A stretch of DNA of 22,500 bases from Trachelipus rathkii. Lineage: Eukaryota; Arthropoda; Malacostraca; Isopoda; Trachelipodidae. The stretch lies in the NCBI GenBank assembly GCA_015478945.1, contig JABUQX010032439.1, positions 1 to 22,500 of the forward strand, in the 5' to 3' direction. The first letter of the stretch is position 1; every line of letters begins with the position of its first letter. Both the position numbers and the translations under genes were made by a program. This document shows, one piece after another, positions 9,461 to 19,288 of the stretch. The notes beneath the pieces were generated by a model. It worked only from the letters and a program-made list of their open reading frames with translations, did not search any database and was not told the DNA's origin.

Positions 9461-12400
9461 AGAGATGATAAAGCCAGAGGATATATGGAAGCTCATCGTT
9501 TAAAGTTCGTAGCAAACAGTCACACACGACAGCTCACAATCACGCGGATAAAAGCCAACAAACATATAATTTAGATCGAGAGCAATGCGGTTTGTCTCAC
9601 TCTACCGCCAAGAGTAACTCATAAAAGTAGCAACCAACATTGCGATTTAGAGCAATCAAACAATGGAAAGCTAAGATCGGAAATTGGTGCGGCGACAGAC
9701 AGATTATCGTCGCACAGTCCAGTAGCAGTTGGCAGGGAGGGGATTTCACCGTGGCTACAAGTGTGCAAAGGAGCCATGGACTCGCAAGCATACTGCCAGA
9801 GCTCCTCTATTGTTCGGAATAGCCCGGGAGGACAATCATGTATGTAGGCAAGACTGAAAGGAATATAGCAAAAGCACGGGCGGAGCCATACCCGGCGTTG
9901 CACTGGAGCTGTGTCCGTGATATCGTTGGGGGCATAAAATTCCTGAACAAAGGGTTCAGCTCGTGATAAGATCACCCGAAGTCTTGCTGAGATGAGAATA
10001 GAGAAGCGGTGGGAAAAACTGACGAGTATGTCGGCACCTACCTGTTTTAACGTATGGTGGGCGACGGTGTCATGGCTATCAAAGTCGAAAACCCTCCGAG
10101 ATACACCGGTGTAACTATGAATGTCCACCCCTGTGCGAGAAGAAAAATCTCCGTACCGACAGACTGCAGGTTTTATGTGTGGAGACATAGCAATTGCACA
10201 AATACAGACTCTGATGGAGACTAGGTACGTGACGTAGAACGCTCCTCTTCGGCCACCAGTATTACGTTGCTTGAGATAACCCCTCTACTCACGCGGCTGC
10301 TGACGGGACGTAAATGCTAGTGACCAACCGCACCAGCAGTGAGCAAGCCGGCAAGTCTCCGTCTATGTATTTAGTCATTGGGACATGGTCAAAGGCGCAT
10401 TCACCCCTAAGTTCATTCCTGACCTCGCAATGATTGGTAGTTCGCCCCGGTGACCCGTTCGTGTGTCGAGTGGCCTCGCTCAACAGTGAAGGAGGTCGCA
10501 AGCGTTAACGCATAGAACGTTGCTCAGTCCCCATCCCCTATCGAGAACGCTGGCAAGCGCTCAACTAAGAAGAATCAGATCAACGACACGCAATCGATAG
10601 TTTTGGGAATGGCGAGCTTTGGACCCGGAAGAATCCTTTACCAGATCGGAACCGTCAGTGCCAACGAAACTCCGTCTGGACACGTCCCAATGAATAGAGA
10701 TGGTCGAGTCCAACCGCGGAGCCGTCATCCGTGAGGTGATGATAGGGTCCCAATGTCTCACCTAAGGATGAACTAGTTACAGGGGAAAAGAAGAAGTTTT
10801 GATCTTTAGTCCCTCTACAAAACCACTAAGACGAATGTTGAGGAAAGACACAGCTGTGCTCCAATATCCGCTGAATGTCCAGGTGACATCAGTTGAAGAG
10901 CAGTAACATAGTCTGTCTGATGATGACAGCATCGTACTAATGAGTGTGATGAGTTACGGAGAAGTGATGTGGCCCCTCACATACAAAGTTCCATCAAGGA
11001 AAAGACAGGAGGCTGTGGGAGAAGAAAAAGCACCTCGCAGCACCGAGCATAACTGTCACAGAAAGTTATACACCAGGGTGCGGCACGAAATATATTAGTT
11101 GAAATATGATAGATGCGAGTGTCTCAAAGAGGAGGAATAAGGAAAAGACACCTGTAGCTACAATAAAGAAGTTTGTTCCGCATCGGCTATGCCGACAACT
11201 GCCAGAGAGAAAGCTTAAACCAGGACGTTATTCTTCCAGCAGTATTGCTGGACAGTCAGAACTTTGATTGCGTAGGATCCAACATGAACCAAGGCCCGAG
11301 AGCATAAGTTCCAACTTGGAACTGTTTTAGTAGTTTTCGGTTAAATCACGTGTGGCCAGAATTACTTTGGTCACCAAGGCGAAGGAGGAACGGATGAGAC
11401 GCCGCGACCCTTGCCATGGAAAATTGGTAGCAGTCGATTAATGAGCTCAACAGGCAACAATCGAAGGTTTTCATAGAGAGAAATGTGGTTCCTTTAAGAG
11501 AAGACATCAGCGGCTTGGAAAATGTTTTGAGAGAAATAAGGAAAGATATGAGCGGAGCGAGTGTTAGAACAATCCGTAGATGCCATCGTAACAGATAAAG
11601 GGAGGCCCTTCACGTCTCACCTGTTTGAAGAGATTTGTAAACTGATTGGTACAAATGAGAGAAGCTATTGGTGATGATAAGAACGACACATGTAAAGCGT
11701 CTATGCTATGTCTGACCAAACTTCATTGTTTGTAGGAAGTATATCAGGAGTACGCAGAAAGGGTGGAAAAGTGTCCGGAAAAGAGACACAAGAAAGTTAC
11801 AAACAGAAAATGTGTTGACTATTATGGAGGGGAAGTTGGGAGCCCACACAGGGAGGATGACGAAGAAGGAAGTAGGCACTGTGAGGGGGGCGTGCGCAAG
11901 AAAGGGCGTAAGTTCAAGCGAGAACACCTGATGATTGTTGTAATCAAAGTAAAATGCGGTTAAAAGTAAGTCATGGCCATAAGAACATGATTAGGACCAA
12001 AAAGGCAAACGAGGACCGAATCCTATACTTTGTCGCCAAGATAGCGTATCAAATATCTGCTACTGACCCTGCCGCCGAAACAACAACCGAACCATACTCT
12101 CAAGACCCTCGTACTACAAAGGACTTCAAGAGGAGGGATTCACCATCAGACCGACGAAGTGCGAGTTCGCCTCGTCCCGAAAGTAAGTTGAGTTCTTAGG
12201 GGTCATTTTACTCCTGGCAATGCACAATAGGATTACCCATGAAGACATTATGTAATTCAAAATTAAAGAAGCCCAGCAGCCACTCACTAGAATAAACAAA
12301 TCCAAGTAAGGTCTTTCGTAGGGCCCTCACTTGCGTTTACTACCCCAGCGATTTCCTCGTAAAGGAATTATGCCAAACAATTTGCCAGCTTCCATTGCAC

Positions 12401-12540
12401 TGACTTGACAAAGAAGGTAGTGACCGGCCAACGTCAAGATAGGGTGGTGGAATCAGCTACAGCAGCAGGGCAGTTTGAGAACGTTGAACAGAAAGCTCCC
12501 TGACCCGCTCGAACGCCCAGATCTCTATCAGTTTGTTTAG
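9461..12540 (+). other. GC-richer island, probably the rest of a decayed element
   Basis: The composition stays clearly more GC-rich than both flanks until an abrupt change near 12540. No intact gene. Plus-strand patches read as hydrophilic or coiled-coil protein: about 11407-11595 (ELNRQQSKVF, PLREDISGLENVLREIRKDM) and 11763-12199 (Glu/Lys/Arg- then Ser/Pro/Thr-rich). CGQNYFGHQ at about 11354-11380 resembles part of a zinc knuckle but lacks the first cysteine pair. I looked for reverse transcriptase and integrase signatures on the plus strand and recognised none. The minus-strand frame of 189 codons at 9619-10188 has no family features. If 8438-9460 is Gag, this would be the place for pol, but the sequence does not show it. 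Confidence 0.35.
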
Positions 12541-12817
12541 CTCTTTATTATAATAAAATCATGTAAATAACATTTCTTTAATTAAGAGGAAGTAAGATTT
12601 ATGAGAAATAAGTTTTGAAAATATATAAAAATAAAGATTGTCTAGTAATGCGTAAGGAAATTTTTTTTTTTAAATTACTCTGCTGCTCGTCCACCATCAT
12701 TTTAAAAATACCCGTCCCTAGTTACAGCCCACTTTTTTTCACATAGAATTAAAATATTTAAATATATTATAACATAAATTTTTTATTTCTCCAGCTCCAC
12801 AGCTTCACAGCTCCAGC
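12541..12817. other. AT-rich junction between the island and the BEL/Pao element
   Basis: A sharp return to AT-rich DNA. Minus-strand TAGGGACGGG starting at 12720 resembles a hAT-type terminal repeat (TAGGG-N-GGG) but no partner was found. A short CAGCTC-rich repeat (about 12790-12822) abuts the point where integrase homology stops. Confidence 0.4.
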
Positions 12818-13030
12818 TTATTTTAGAAAAGTATCTGTAGTCAAGTCATGACAAACATGGATACTTGTGAAACGTGTGTAACAACATGTAAAAAGTAACA
12901 GATAAACCTTTGATTTTTCATTTGAGTTTGTTTTAACTATAATAGGACCAGCATAATCTATTATACTCAATTTTATTTTTGTACCAATTCTTTTAATGGG
13001 GATTCCAATGAGAAATACCTGTAGCCTCAC
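12818..13030 (-). pseudogene. BEL/Pao integrase core, 5' part
   Basis: A 70-codon frame contains IKRIGTKI, SIIDYAGPIIVK, KVYLLLFTCCYTR and HDLTTDTFLK. This is the first half of the retroviral integrase (rve) fold as found in BEL/Pao elements: 'RxxxxxPFxxxGVDYAGPI', 'KxYIxLFTCxxTRAxHLE' and 'DLTTxxFLxALRRF'. The Asp of IDYAGPI is the first residue of the D,D-35-E triad. Homology ends with FLK and a TAA at 12820-12818; the second Asp and the Glu are missing, so the element was truncated or interrupted here. Confidence 0.85.
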
Positions 13031-13158
13031 ACTCCATATTTTCAGGATTACACTGATCTTTTTTTAACATCTTTTCTTAACAAGTTATCTACTAGTATCC
13101 AAAATTCCTGTCTTAACATATTGAAAGTTGCTGATAGACCAGCATGATTAGACTTTTG
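12998..13158 (-). pseudogene. BEL/Pao integrase zinc-binding domain remnant
   Basis: From 13149, NHAGLSATFNMLRQEFWI is an almost perfect copy of the 'HxGVxxTLxxLRQxFWI' motif in the N-terminal zinc domain of BEL/Pao integrases. It continues LVDNLLRKDVKK and then shifts frame within an A7 run near 13056-13062, after which DQCNPENMECEATGISHWNP holds a Cys pair at the position of the second zinc half-site (normally CX2C; here C, six residues, C). One His of the first pair is not visible. Confidence 0.8.
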
Positions 13159-13881
13159 TCAGAAGTAATGTTATTATTTCTAGTAAATGACTGTCCTTAG
13201 GAATGCAAAGTGGCAGATACCTTGCAGAATACGGAATTGTACCTCCATATCTATATCTGCCCATGGTTCTTATTATTCTCGTTTAACTCAAAGAGTTTAA
13301 CCTTTTTGAGATCTTGGGAGACCACAACAGGCCACTCCTCTTTGACTTCTTTTGGGTATGAAATTTAATCATTAGGGTAAACAACTTTTGAATATACTTA
13401 ATCCAATACTCAGCCACGCATAAAACCACTGTAGTTTATAAAGAGTGTTTTCAGCAAGAATATATTGATATTGTCCCACTTAGTATTAATATAGGTCTGT
13501 AACAATAATTTAGATATTAGTTTTTTTAAACTCATAAAACAACATAGTTCATACTGGGGGATATGGGATATAATATTATTTTTAATCATGCTTGAATGAT
13601 TGGTGACTATCACAAATGATGGATCCATTTAAATAAAATGTTTTAAATTTAAAAACCAATGATAGGGTTCCCTAGTATAAACGGCAGGCTTTACACCCGG
13701 CAACATACATCAAAATTGACATTACATGGAAATTGCACCTCTTCTAGTTCTCAACACCTATTTTTTATAAAAATATCATTTCTTTTAAAGATTTTGACCT
13801 GTCCAAATTAGCAGCTACCAGAGAACTGGGTCCTAAATAACTGTATCAAAAACGTCATGAGCTCCATGTAAGTTTAATTAA
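13159..13881 (-). other. Unresolved Pol connection between RNase H and integrase
   Basis: This stretch lies where BEL/Pao Pol links RNase H to integrase. AT-rich, many stops in all frames; the 72-codon frame at 13410-13628 has no clear match. I treat it as decayed pol by position only. Confidence 0.4.
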
Positions 13882-14052
13882 GATAAGATTAATACCTAGA
13901 CAAATGGCCAAAAGTTCTAATTGACAGATGGAATATTCTTTTGATTTTAGTTTGCCTTACATTTGCATAAATTAACCTGTATCCATTTGTTTTTTAATTA
14001 AAAGAACTCTCGATACCATACCTAATATACATGGTACCCAAAACATGGTTTA
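13882..14052 (-). pseudogene. BEL/Pao RNase H remnant
   Basis: Minus-strand frames here give GMVSRVLLIKKQ, then YRLIYANVRQTKIKR with FHLSI, then LELLAICLGINLI at 13920-13882. These match, in order, the 'AYGAVxYL', 'xLIxAKSRVAPIK' and 'SIPRLELLAAxLGxxL' blocks of the RNase H domain of BEL/Pao Pol. The Pro-Arg between LSI and LELLA is lost in a small deletion that also changes the frame. The upstream Asp-Ala-Ser motif is not intact. Confidence 0.65.
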
Positions 14053-14520
14053 TAGTCAACAAACTTCTTTAGAAAGTTCGTGGAAAGGCTATTCTGGGAA
14101 ATGTTATGTTAAGTTAATTTTAAAAGACTTTTACAACAATGGAATTACGCAGTCAGATGAAACAATTTCAATCCCAACATCCGACACACACTAAATACTT
14201 TAAGTTTAAAAGCTACTGGAAGCTACAAACCCAGGATCATACAAACTTTAAAACAGAGTCTTCCTGATTATTTCTCTCCTTGGTTTTACACTTGAACTGT
14301 ACTTTTTAATGAAAATCATTTCTTTTTTCGTCCCGCAATGTTCCATACTGAAAATGCAAGCGACTGCATGATCCTATCCCCAGCGTTCATAAACATTAAT
14401 TCAGCTTCAGGACGCTAGGAGCTCATTTGGATACAGAGTGAAACCCGGCTAAGGTCTGAAGATATTCAAATGAGTTGAATCAAAATATTCTTTAATTTAT
14501 TAAATTCAACAGAAGGTAAT

Positions 14521-14640
14521 ACCAAATATCCATATGTAAACTTTGTGCAAAATATCACTCTTCAGCCTTTAGATTCCAAAAGTATATGAATAGCCTCCGA
14601 AGTAAAAAGGGACTACTTTTATTACAATTCATATATTCAA
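14521..14640 (-). pseudogene. BEL/Pao reverse transcriptase remnant
   Basis: SSPFLL at 14617-14600, preceded by NCNK and followed by Arg-Leu-Phe-Ile-Tyr, matches the 'GVTSSPFLLNATIxxHL' block of BEL/Pao reverse transcriptase. About 20 codons later, after a frame change, TTTACATATGGATATTTGG (14541-14523) lies where the catalytic Tyr-x-Asp-Asp/Asn box belongs, followed by LVLPSVEFNKLKNILIQL, which fits the 'LVxxxxxxEEAxxL' region. The box itself has been broken by small changes. Between this and the protease (14.65-15.67 kb) I could not fix further domain blocks with confidence. Confidence 0.55.
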
Positions 14641-15673
14641 AAGATATTAGAATTGATTCATTTGCGCAGCAAGCTATTGAAATATTTTATGAGCTTCTCA
14701 ATCAGAATTTTTTGTAAGATGTAACATTAAGAAAGTTTTCTCTAATATCTGCACTGTAATATATTTTTACCATGGTTCAGTTAATATTAAAGTCTATTAC
14801 ATGAGGTGAACAGGGAGAGGACAACCCTCACTGCATCATTCAAAGCTATATTCTATCACTTTACCAGTGGGGGCTTCCAACCACAATTCTACTTTGGGTG
14901 GTTTCCACATTAGATCTTTAAACCGCAAAAGAGTGTGCAATCACTACTTATGGTTATTTTCACTTTATGGCACTGATAGGAATACCATCATTATTGCGCT
15001 GATCAAAGATTTACCATTTTTTTGGAGTAATTTGGTCATTTTTTAAGGTTTTTGAACAGTGCTCTAATCACCATGGCATATTTCCAAAATTTAAGTTAAT
15101 TACTTTTATCAGAACTGACTTCCAAGTGAATTTCAATTGATACCCTCCTCCTCTTTTTTGTTTTTTTTAGTCTAAAAAATTGGCAATAATCATTTGTCTT
15201 TAGTAGAGTATTTTTGATCATTGTAAACTAATCAATATTTTCAGAGACTGATTTCAATTGAGTAATATAGCTCTGTCATGTGCATCTCAGTTAAACTTTA
15301 TCGTCTACAACTACTGACCCAGCAATTAAAATCTTCTTCTCTAGATGGTTAGTACCAAATTATTAGTTTTTAGGTGTCATAACATCCCTTTAATATCACC
15401 CAAATTTGGAGCCGTGCGCCGAGATTTCCAATTTAATTATTTTTCTTCAAAGTTAATAATTATTACAACTATTATTATTAAAATTTATTAACAGTATTAG
15501 AAGAGTGGTCACTGGAAGCTAAATTATATCCCTGACACAAAGATGGTTTTTAAACTAAAGGCTAACATCAAAATGCCTGGAAGGTTCTTCAAATAACATT
15601 AGTGATTGTCGCTATCAAATAAAGCAAATTCAAAATGTTTCATAATTAATTATTATAAAAGAAGCGATAGTTT

Positions 15674-15778
15674 TCATATAATGAAATTAAAATTCTTTAA
15701 ATATAATTTATTAATTCGTTTTGAGTGCATCGTGAAATTTTGATAACAACTATCAACCATGCACCTAAATTTAACAAA
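15674..15778 (-). pseudogene. BEL/Pao aspartic protease remnant
   Basis: A 34-codon stretch reads FVKFRCMVDSCYQNF and then MHSKRINKLYLKNFNF. It follows the 'xxRALLDSGSQxSFIxxxxxxxLxL' pattern around the catalytic Asp of retropepsins of this superfamily, and lies in the expected place after the Gag knuckles. The catalytic triplet D-S/T-G is D-S-C here (15746-15754), a change that should abolish activity. The rest of the domain is not readable. Confidence 0.55.
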
Positions 15779-15910
15779 CTCTCCTAAATTATTCATTATG
15801 GGCAACATTAGAGAGGGAAGAATTGATTTTCCACCTACTTCACTTAAATGGCACCCTAGACTAGTTTTACTTTCATTTTTGTATTACCTCTTACTACTTG
15901 TTCTTTAGTT

Positions 15911-16063
15911 TTACTTTTTTTCATTCTTGTGAGGATTAGAATCTACTTTTTCAGAATTTAAACACAAAAAGAAAAGATGAGATCTCTTTTTACAAAATTT
16001 ACAAGGATCTAAAGTAACTTTACATTTTTCTTCTGTATGGAATTTAGAAGTACATTTTTTACA
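15911..16063 (-). pseudogene. gag: BEL/Pao Gag, second and third zinc knuckles (frame 3)
   Basis: In a shifted frame directly after the stop at 16059 the sequence continues CKKCTSKFHTEEKC (CX2CX4HX4C) and CKFCKKRSHLFFLC (CX2CX4HX4C), ending at a stop at 15913-15911. A row of three Cys/His knuckles is typical of BEL/Pao Gag. The simplest explanation of the break is one extra T in the CATTGT next to an A6 run at 16055-16060: without it, the first Cys of CKKC would follow Gly-Ser directly. A programmed shift is possible but not supported by anything else here. Confidence 0.8.
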
Positions 16064-16760
16064 ATGAACCTAGTTGTTTATTTCTCTCAAATTTAGCCTT
16101 ATTACTAGGATAAGTACTACACCTTGAAATACTATGCCCTTTTTGGTTGCATAACTTACATTCTAGATCAGCTATAGTTGCTACAACTGAACTTTTAGGT
16201 TTACATTCTTCATAGAAATATTGAGAATTTTGATCAGGGAAATCATTAGACTTAGATATATTTTGTTTTTTAGAATGATCATCTGAATTAATGCACTTAA
16301 CAGAACTAACTACAGAATTATTAGCCTTATTACTTTCTTGGTCACCAAGAGTCCTTGTTGCTTCTGCAACTGCCTTTTTAAACTCTTCAAAAGGCTGGTG
16401 CAATTTATACCCACAAGTTCTTAAATAATCTTGTAACTCTTTTGATAAGGAGTTAAAGTAAATATATAATTGTATATCTTCAATATTAATTTCATTATTT
16501 TTAAGTAAATTTATATTGGCATTCATATATGCCTGAAATTCATGTAAAGATTTATAACACTTATTAGCTTTCGGAGTACTCAAAGAAAATTTAATCTGCC
16601 CAGGTGAAGCATAACATTCCTCGAGTTGTTCCCAAGCCTCATCATATGAGGTCTCGGACTCCTGTATGCAATTAATTTGAATTAAAGGATTACCATTTAA
16701 GGATTGTTTAAGATACGCAAATTTTTGAATATTGCTAAAATTAGGTTTATCATAAATATT
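16059..16760 (-). pseudogene. gag: BEL/Pao Gag, central part and first zinc knuckle (frame 2)
   Basis: Open from 16760 (just after a TAG at 16763-16761) to a stop at 16061-16059, 233 codons. It opens with NIYDKPNFSNIQKFAYLKQS and LNGNPLIQI, the 'KFxYLKxxLxGxAxxxI' block that follows the first Gag motif, then SYDEAWEQLEECY, the usual 'NYxxAWxxLxxxYG' block. It ends in a zinc knuckle CKLCNQKGHSISRC (CX2CX4HX4C), followed by YPSNKAKF. A single indel near 16755-16775 separates it from the N-terminal part. The conserved blocks and the intact knuckle show that this is real coding sequence, unlike the short accidental frames nearby. Confidence 0.87.
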
Positions 16761-17239
16761 CTAAAAGAAATTTCAAAATTTTTAAATTGTGATGGATTTC
16801 CATCAAAGGGAGTAATTTTCAGTTCTGGAACCTTTACACTTGAACACTGCATTAAGGGGACTTGAACTGAGCTGTTATTTTGGACACCTGGACCCAACTG
16901 CTGAATTACTTTATTAATATAAGTAAAGTAGTAAGCATTTTTATCCTCAAGAGCTTCTAATCTTTCATCATTATATTCAGGACACTCTACAAAACCTATA
17001 CTAATATTATCATTTAAAGTTTCTAATTCATCTCTAAATTTCTTTAATGTAAGGATTTCATTAGTCTTATCTTCTAATGATAATTCTTTAATTTGAGGAA
17101 TTAATTTATTAATAGATTTAGTGGTAGAGCCCCTTTTAATGCCTCGACGTTTAACAAGATTGACAACTACCAAAAGTTGACTTGAGGGTTCAGTAGAAAA
17201 TTTCTTTACTGAATCCCAGTCAATGTCTGTGACACTCAT
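16697..17239 (-). pseudogene. gag: BEL/Pao Gag, N-terminal part (frame 1)
   Basis: Open for 180 codons from an ATG at 17239. After a Lys/Arg-rich N-terminus (KRRGIKRGSTTKSINKLIP) comes a predicted coiled-coil region with many Leu, Lys and Glu (about residues 48-115), then VPELKITPFDGNPSQFKNF (residues about 140-158). This is the 'LPKLxLPxFxGDPxxWxxF' signature at the start of the BEL/Pao Gag domain (DUF1759, Pfam PF03564). The frame is lost soon after that motif, near 16755-16775; the true continuation is in the frame described at 16059-16760. Gag forms the cytoplasmic particle that packages the element RNA. The ATG choice is supported by the hydrophilic N-terminus and stops upstream. Confidence 0.85.
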
Positions 17240-17336
17240 TTTAAATTATAAACAATTTTAATCATAAATTTAAATGCAAAATTTACAGAAAAACATTGTA
17301 CTTTGTACAAACCTTATCACTACTATTACAAAGGGA
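17240..17336 (-). other. Leader immediately upstream of BEL/Pao Gag
   Basis: AT-rich sequence between the Gag start codon and the TAGGC repeat. No further motif seen. Confidence 0.4.
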
Positions 17337-17600
17337 CAGTAGGCCCACTCTTATAGGCTAAGATCAAGGCTAGGCTAGGCTTATAGGCTAGGCTAGGCTT
17401 ATAGGTTAGGCTAACCATTAATAGCTAAGGTTTAAAAAAACTTACTACAAATTATTAACATAGGCCTACCTAATACACAAAACTCTGGTAAGTAGGCTAT
17501 GCTTTATTTAGGCTATTAGCTTAGGCCTACAATTGACACCAAGTAGGCTTTGCTTAAAAGTAAAAACTTAAGTAGACCCTAGGCCTACTTTACGATTGAA
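17337..17600. repeat. TAGGC-type simple repeat block
   Basis: Irregular tandem array of TAGGC, TTATAGGC and TAGGCCTA words, densest at 17347-17415 (TAGGCTAGGCTTATAGGC). The words recur with decreasing order to about 17595. TAGGCC-rich minisatellites are, as I recall, common in crustacean genomes, which supports but does not prove that origin. It lies just upstream of Gag on the element's sense strand. Confidence 0.8.
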
Positions 17601-17943
17601 AACTCAGAAGGTTCAAAATAACTGATGAACCTCGAATTACCTAACAATTTTCACGTTAAGTAAGTAAATTTATTAAAATTAAACAAAAATTATCAGGCAT
17701 GTTACAATTGAGAATTTGGGCAAAATTTACGATCTAGTTTAGACCGTGGATCAGAGTCTGCCAAGTCTGAAATATAGTCATAGTATAAGTATATGTACAC
17801 TGTGGTCAGAGTCGAAACTAATCTACATCTAGTAAAATTAAACTATGATTACACCTTTATTTCGAGAATGCTGGAAATTTTCAAACGTTATTTAAATAGC
17901 ACTTCAAAACAGAAACCAACAAATTACCTTGGCCAAACATTAC

Positions 17944-17961
17944 TCCCCCTACGGGCCACCA
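17944..17961 (-). promoter_or_regulatory. Possible tRNA primer-binding site of the BEL/Pao element
   Basis: On the element's sense (minus) strand the sequence TGGTGGCCCGTAGGGGGA starts with TGG, as expected for a site complementary to a tRNA 3' CCA end. It is an isolated GC-rich stretch in AT-rich DNA about 700 bases upstream of Gag. The adjacent sequence does not end in the usual CA of an LTR, so the call is tentative; the priming tRNA is not identified. Confidence 0.3.
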
Positions 17962-18360
17962 TTTTAACAAAAATTTTAATATTTATTTTTGATTTTGATT
18001 CATAAAAGAAAGGGATAATAAATACTAAAGTGTTAAATAAAATAATGCTTTAACAAAAAAAGAGCCTTACCTTTAACTTCTGTATAAGTTTATATGACCA
18101 ATGATTAGGTAACTTGAGTCAGTTTAAGTTTTTGTGCTTGCTGAATTATAGTAAACAATGAGGTTAGGGCCCTAACTATGCAGACCGTTCTTCACATACC
18201 ATACAAGATGTACTTTAAAGTTTTCAACCAACGGATCACAAATAGGAGCACAACTTTTTCTCATGACTTCCAGTCGCAGACTTAACATTTTTGCTGGTTT
18301 ATTCTGTCACTGACTTTAAACTTTTTAATTTTTTGTCATGATTATGGACTTTGGTAAACT
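17962..18360. other. AT-rich stretch, possible 5' LTR location
   Basis: If the primer-binding site is correct, the 5' LTR of the BEL/Pao element would lie here, but no TG...CA ends could be fixed and there is no second LTR to compare with. No gene seen. Confidence 0.3.
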
Positions 18361-18483
18361 AAAGGGAAGAAGAGTAAAGCTTCATACACCTTAAGGGAAG
18401 AAAAGTAAAGTTTTTAACACCTAAAGAGAAGAAAAGTAAAGCTTTATAACCTAACGGGAGAAAAGAAAAGTAAGGCTTTTAAC
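18361..18483. repeat. 31-bp tandem repeat, four degenerate copies
   Basis: Units at 18361-18391, 18392-18422, 18423-18452 and 18453-18483 share the pattern AAGGGAAGAAAAGTAAAG followed by a T-rich end and ACACCT/AACCT. Copies differ by a few bases and by one base in length. Confidence 0.85.
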
Positions 18484-19168
18484 ATGTATAAAATAACGAT
18501 TAAGTGGAACATGAGAGTTAATAAAGCGAAAACCCTTCGGCACTACCTTTTTCAAGAAGAGCTGTGTGAGTGGAACCACATGCACTCCACAAGAACTCCA
18601 CGAGAAAGAACTTCTCCCCAATGCCACAAAAATATGAATAAAAAATATAAGAGACCCTATGGGACAATAAACATCTTATTTAAGAGCTTGCTTAGTGAGA
18701 GAAAAAATGGGATTCTTCCAAGAAATTACACGAGAATAGAAAATACGAAGAATATTAGGAAAATAGGAAAGCTTGAATTGAGTGTTCTCAAAGACATTAT
18801 GGTTGTGAGAACGATTTTATCGAGTAAACAAGATGAATGAATTGAAATTTTGAGGCTTGAAAACAATCATGTTTTCTCTGCATCAGTTAATAATTCACTG
18901 GTCGACAACAAATTTTCATCAGAGATATTGTTGTGTTTTCTTTATAGCATTTTTGACGCTGATTTCAAATCTGCAATCAGATTTGCTGTAGCAGGTAGGG
19001 TTTTTATGATGAAGATATTTTCATAATTTTACAGATTTTGCTATTTCATATAAAGAAACGTTAGTTTTTCAACATTTCATTTAATTTATCTTGTAGAGTT
19101 TTAATTATTTAGCAACATATTTTTACTCGCTTTTATCATCGTACGTCTACGTCTGGCAACATCATAAC
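18484..19168 (+). other. No supported gene; one unrecognised open frame
   Basis: A frame of 118 codons (18484-18840) starts right after the tandem repeat. Its Lys/Arg/Asn-rich product matches nothing I know and has no splice or domain support. The rest up to 19168 is AT-rich with no feature seen. Confidence 0.3.
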
Positions 19169-19288
19169 GTGCATTTTCAGACTTATGGCGCCATGGGAAT
19201 GGTCTTTACTCTTAAGCTAATCTTTGTCTTCTGTAGCCGAAAGCTGTGCTGTGCTTTTATTATTTTGAATTTTCTCGGATCAAACAGC

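Larger units (their letters stand above)
12818..17239 (-). mobile_element. Decayed BEL/Pao LTR retrotransposon (internal region)
   Basis: Six recognisable parts lie in the canonical BEL/Pao order on the minus strand: Gag with zinc knuckles (17239-15911), protease (about 15.7 kb), reverse transcriptase (about 14.6-14.5 kb), RNase H (about 14.05-13.88 kb), integrase zinc domain (about 13.15-13.0 kb) and the start of the integrase core (13030-12818). Spacing is close to that of a complete element, so pol decayed mainly by point changes and small indels. The element is cut off within integrase: the remaining catalytic residues, the C-terminal region and the 3' LTR are absent. Details are given in the separate entries. 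Confidence 0.88.

Noticed and set aside
9619..10188. 189-codon minus-strand frame, one of the longest in the window
   Set aside because: No recognisable domain. It lies in the GC-richer island, where stops are rarer by chance, and the more protein-like signal there is on the plus strand.
10902..10950. SDDDSIVL as a reverse transcriptase YxDD-type box on the plus strand
   Set aside because: The surrounding residues do not fit any reverse transcriptase block and no other RT motif lies at the right spacing.
18484..18840. 118-codon plus-strand frame
   Set aside because: Lys/Asn/Arg-rich product without any recognised feature; it starts right after a tandem repeat and has no splice or homology support.
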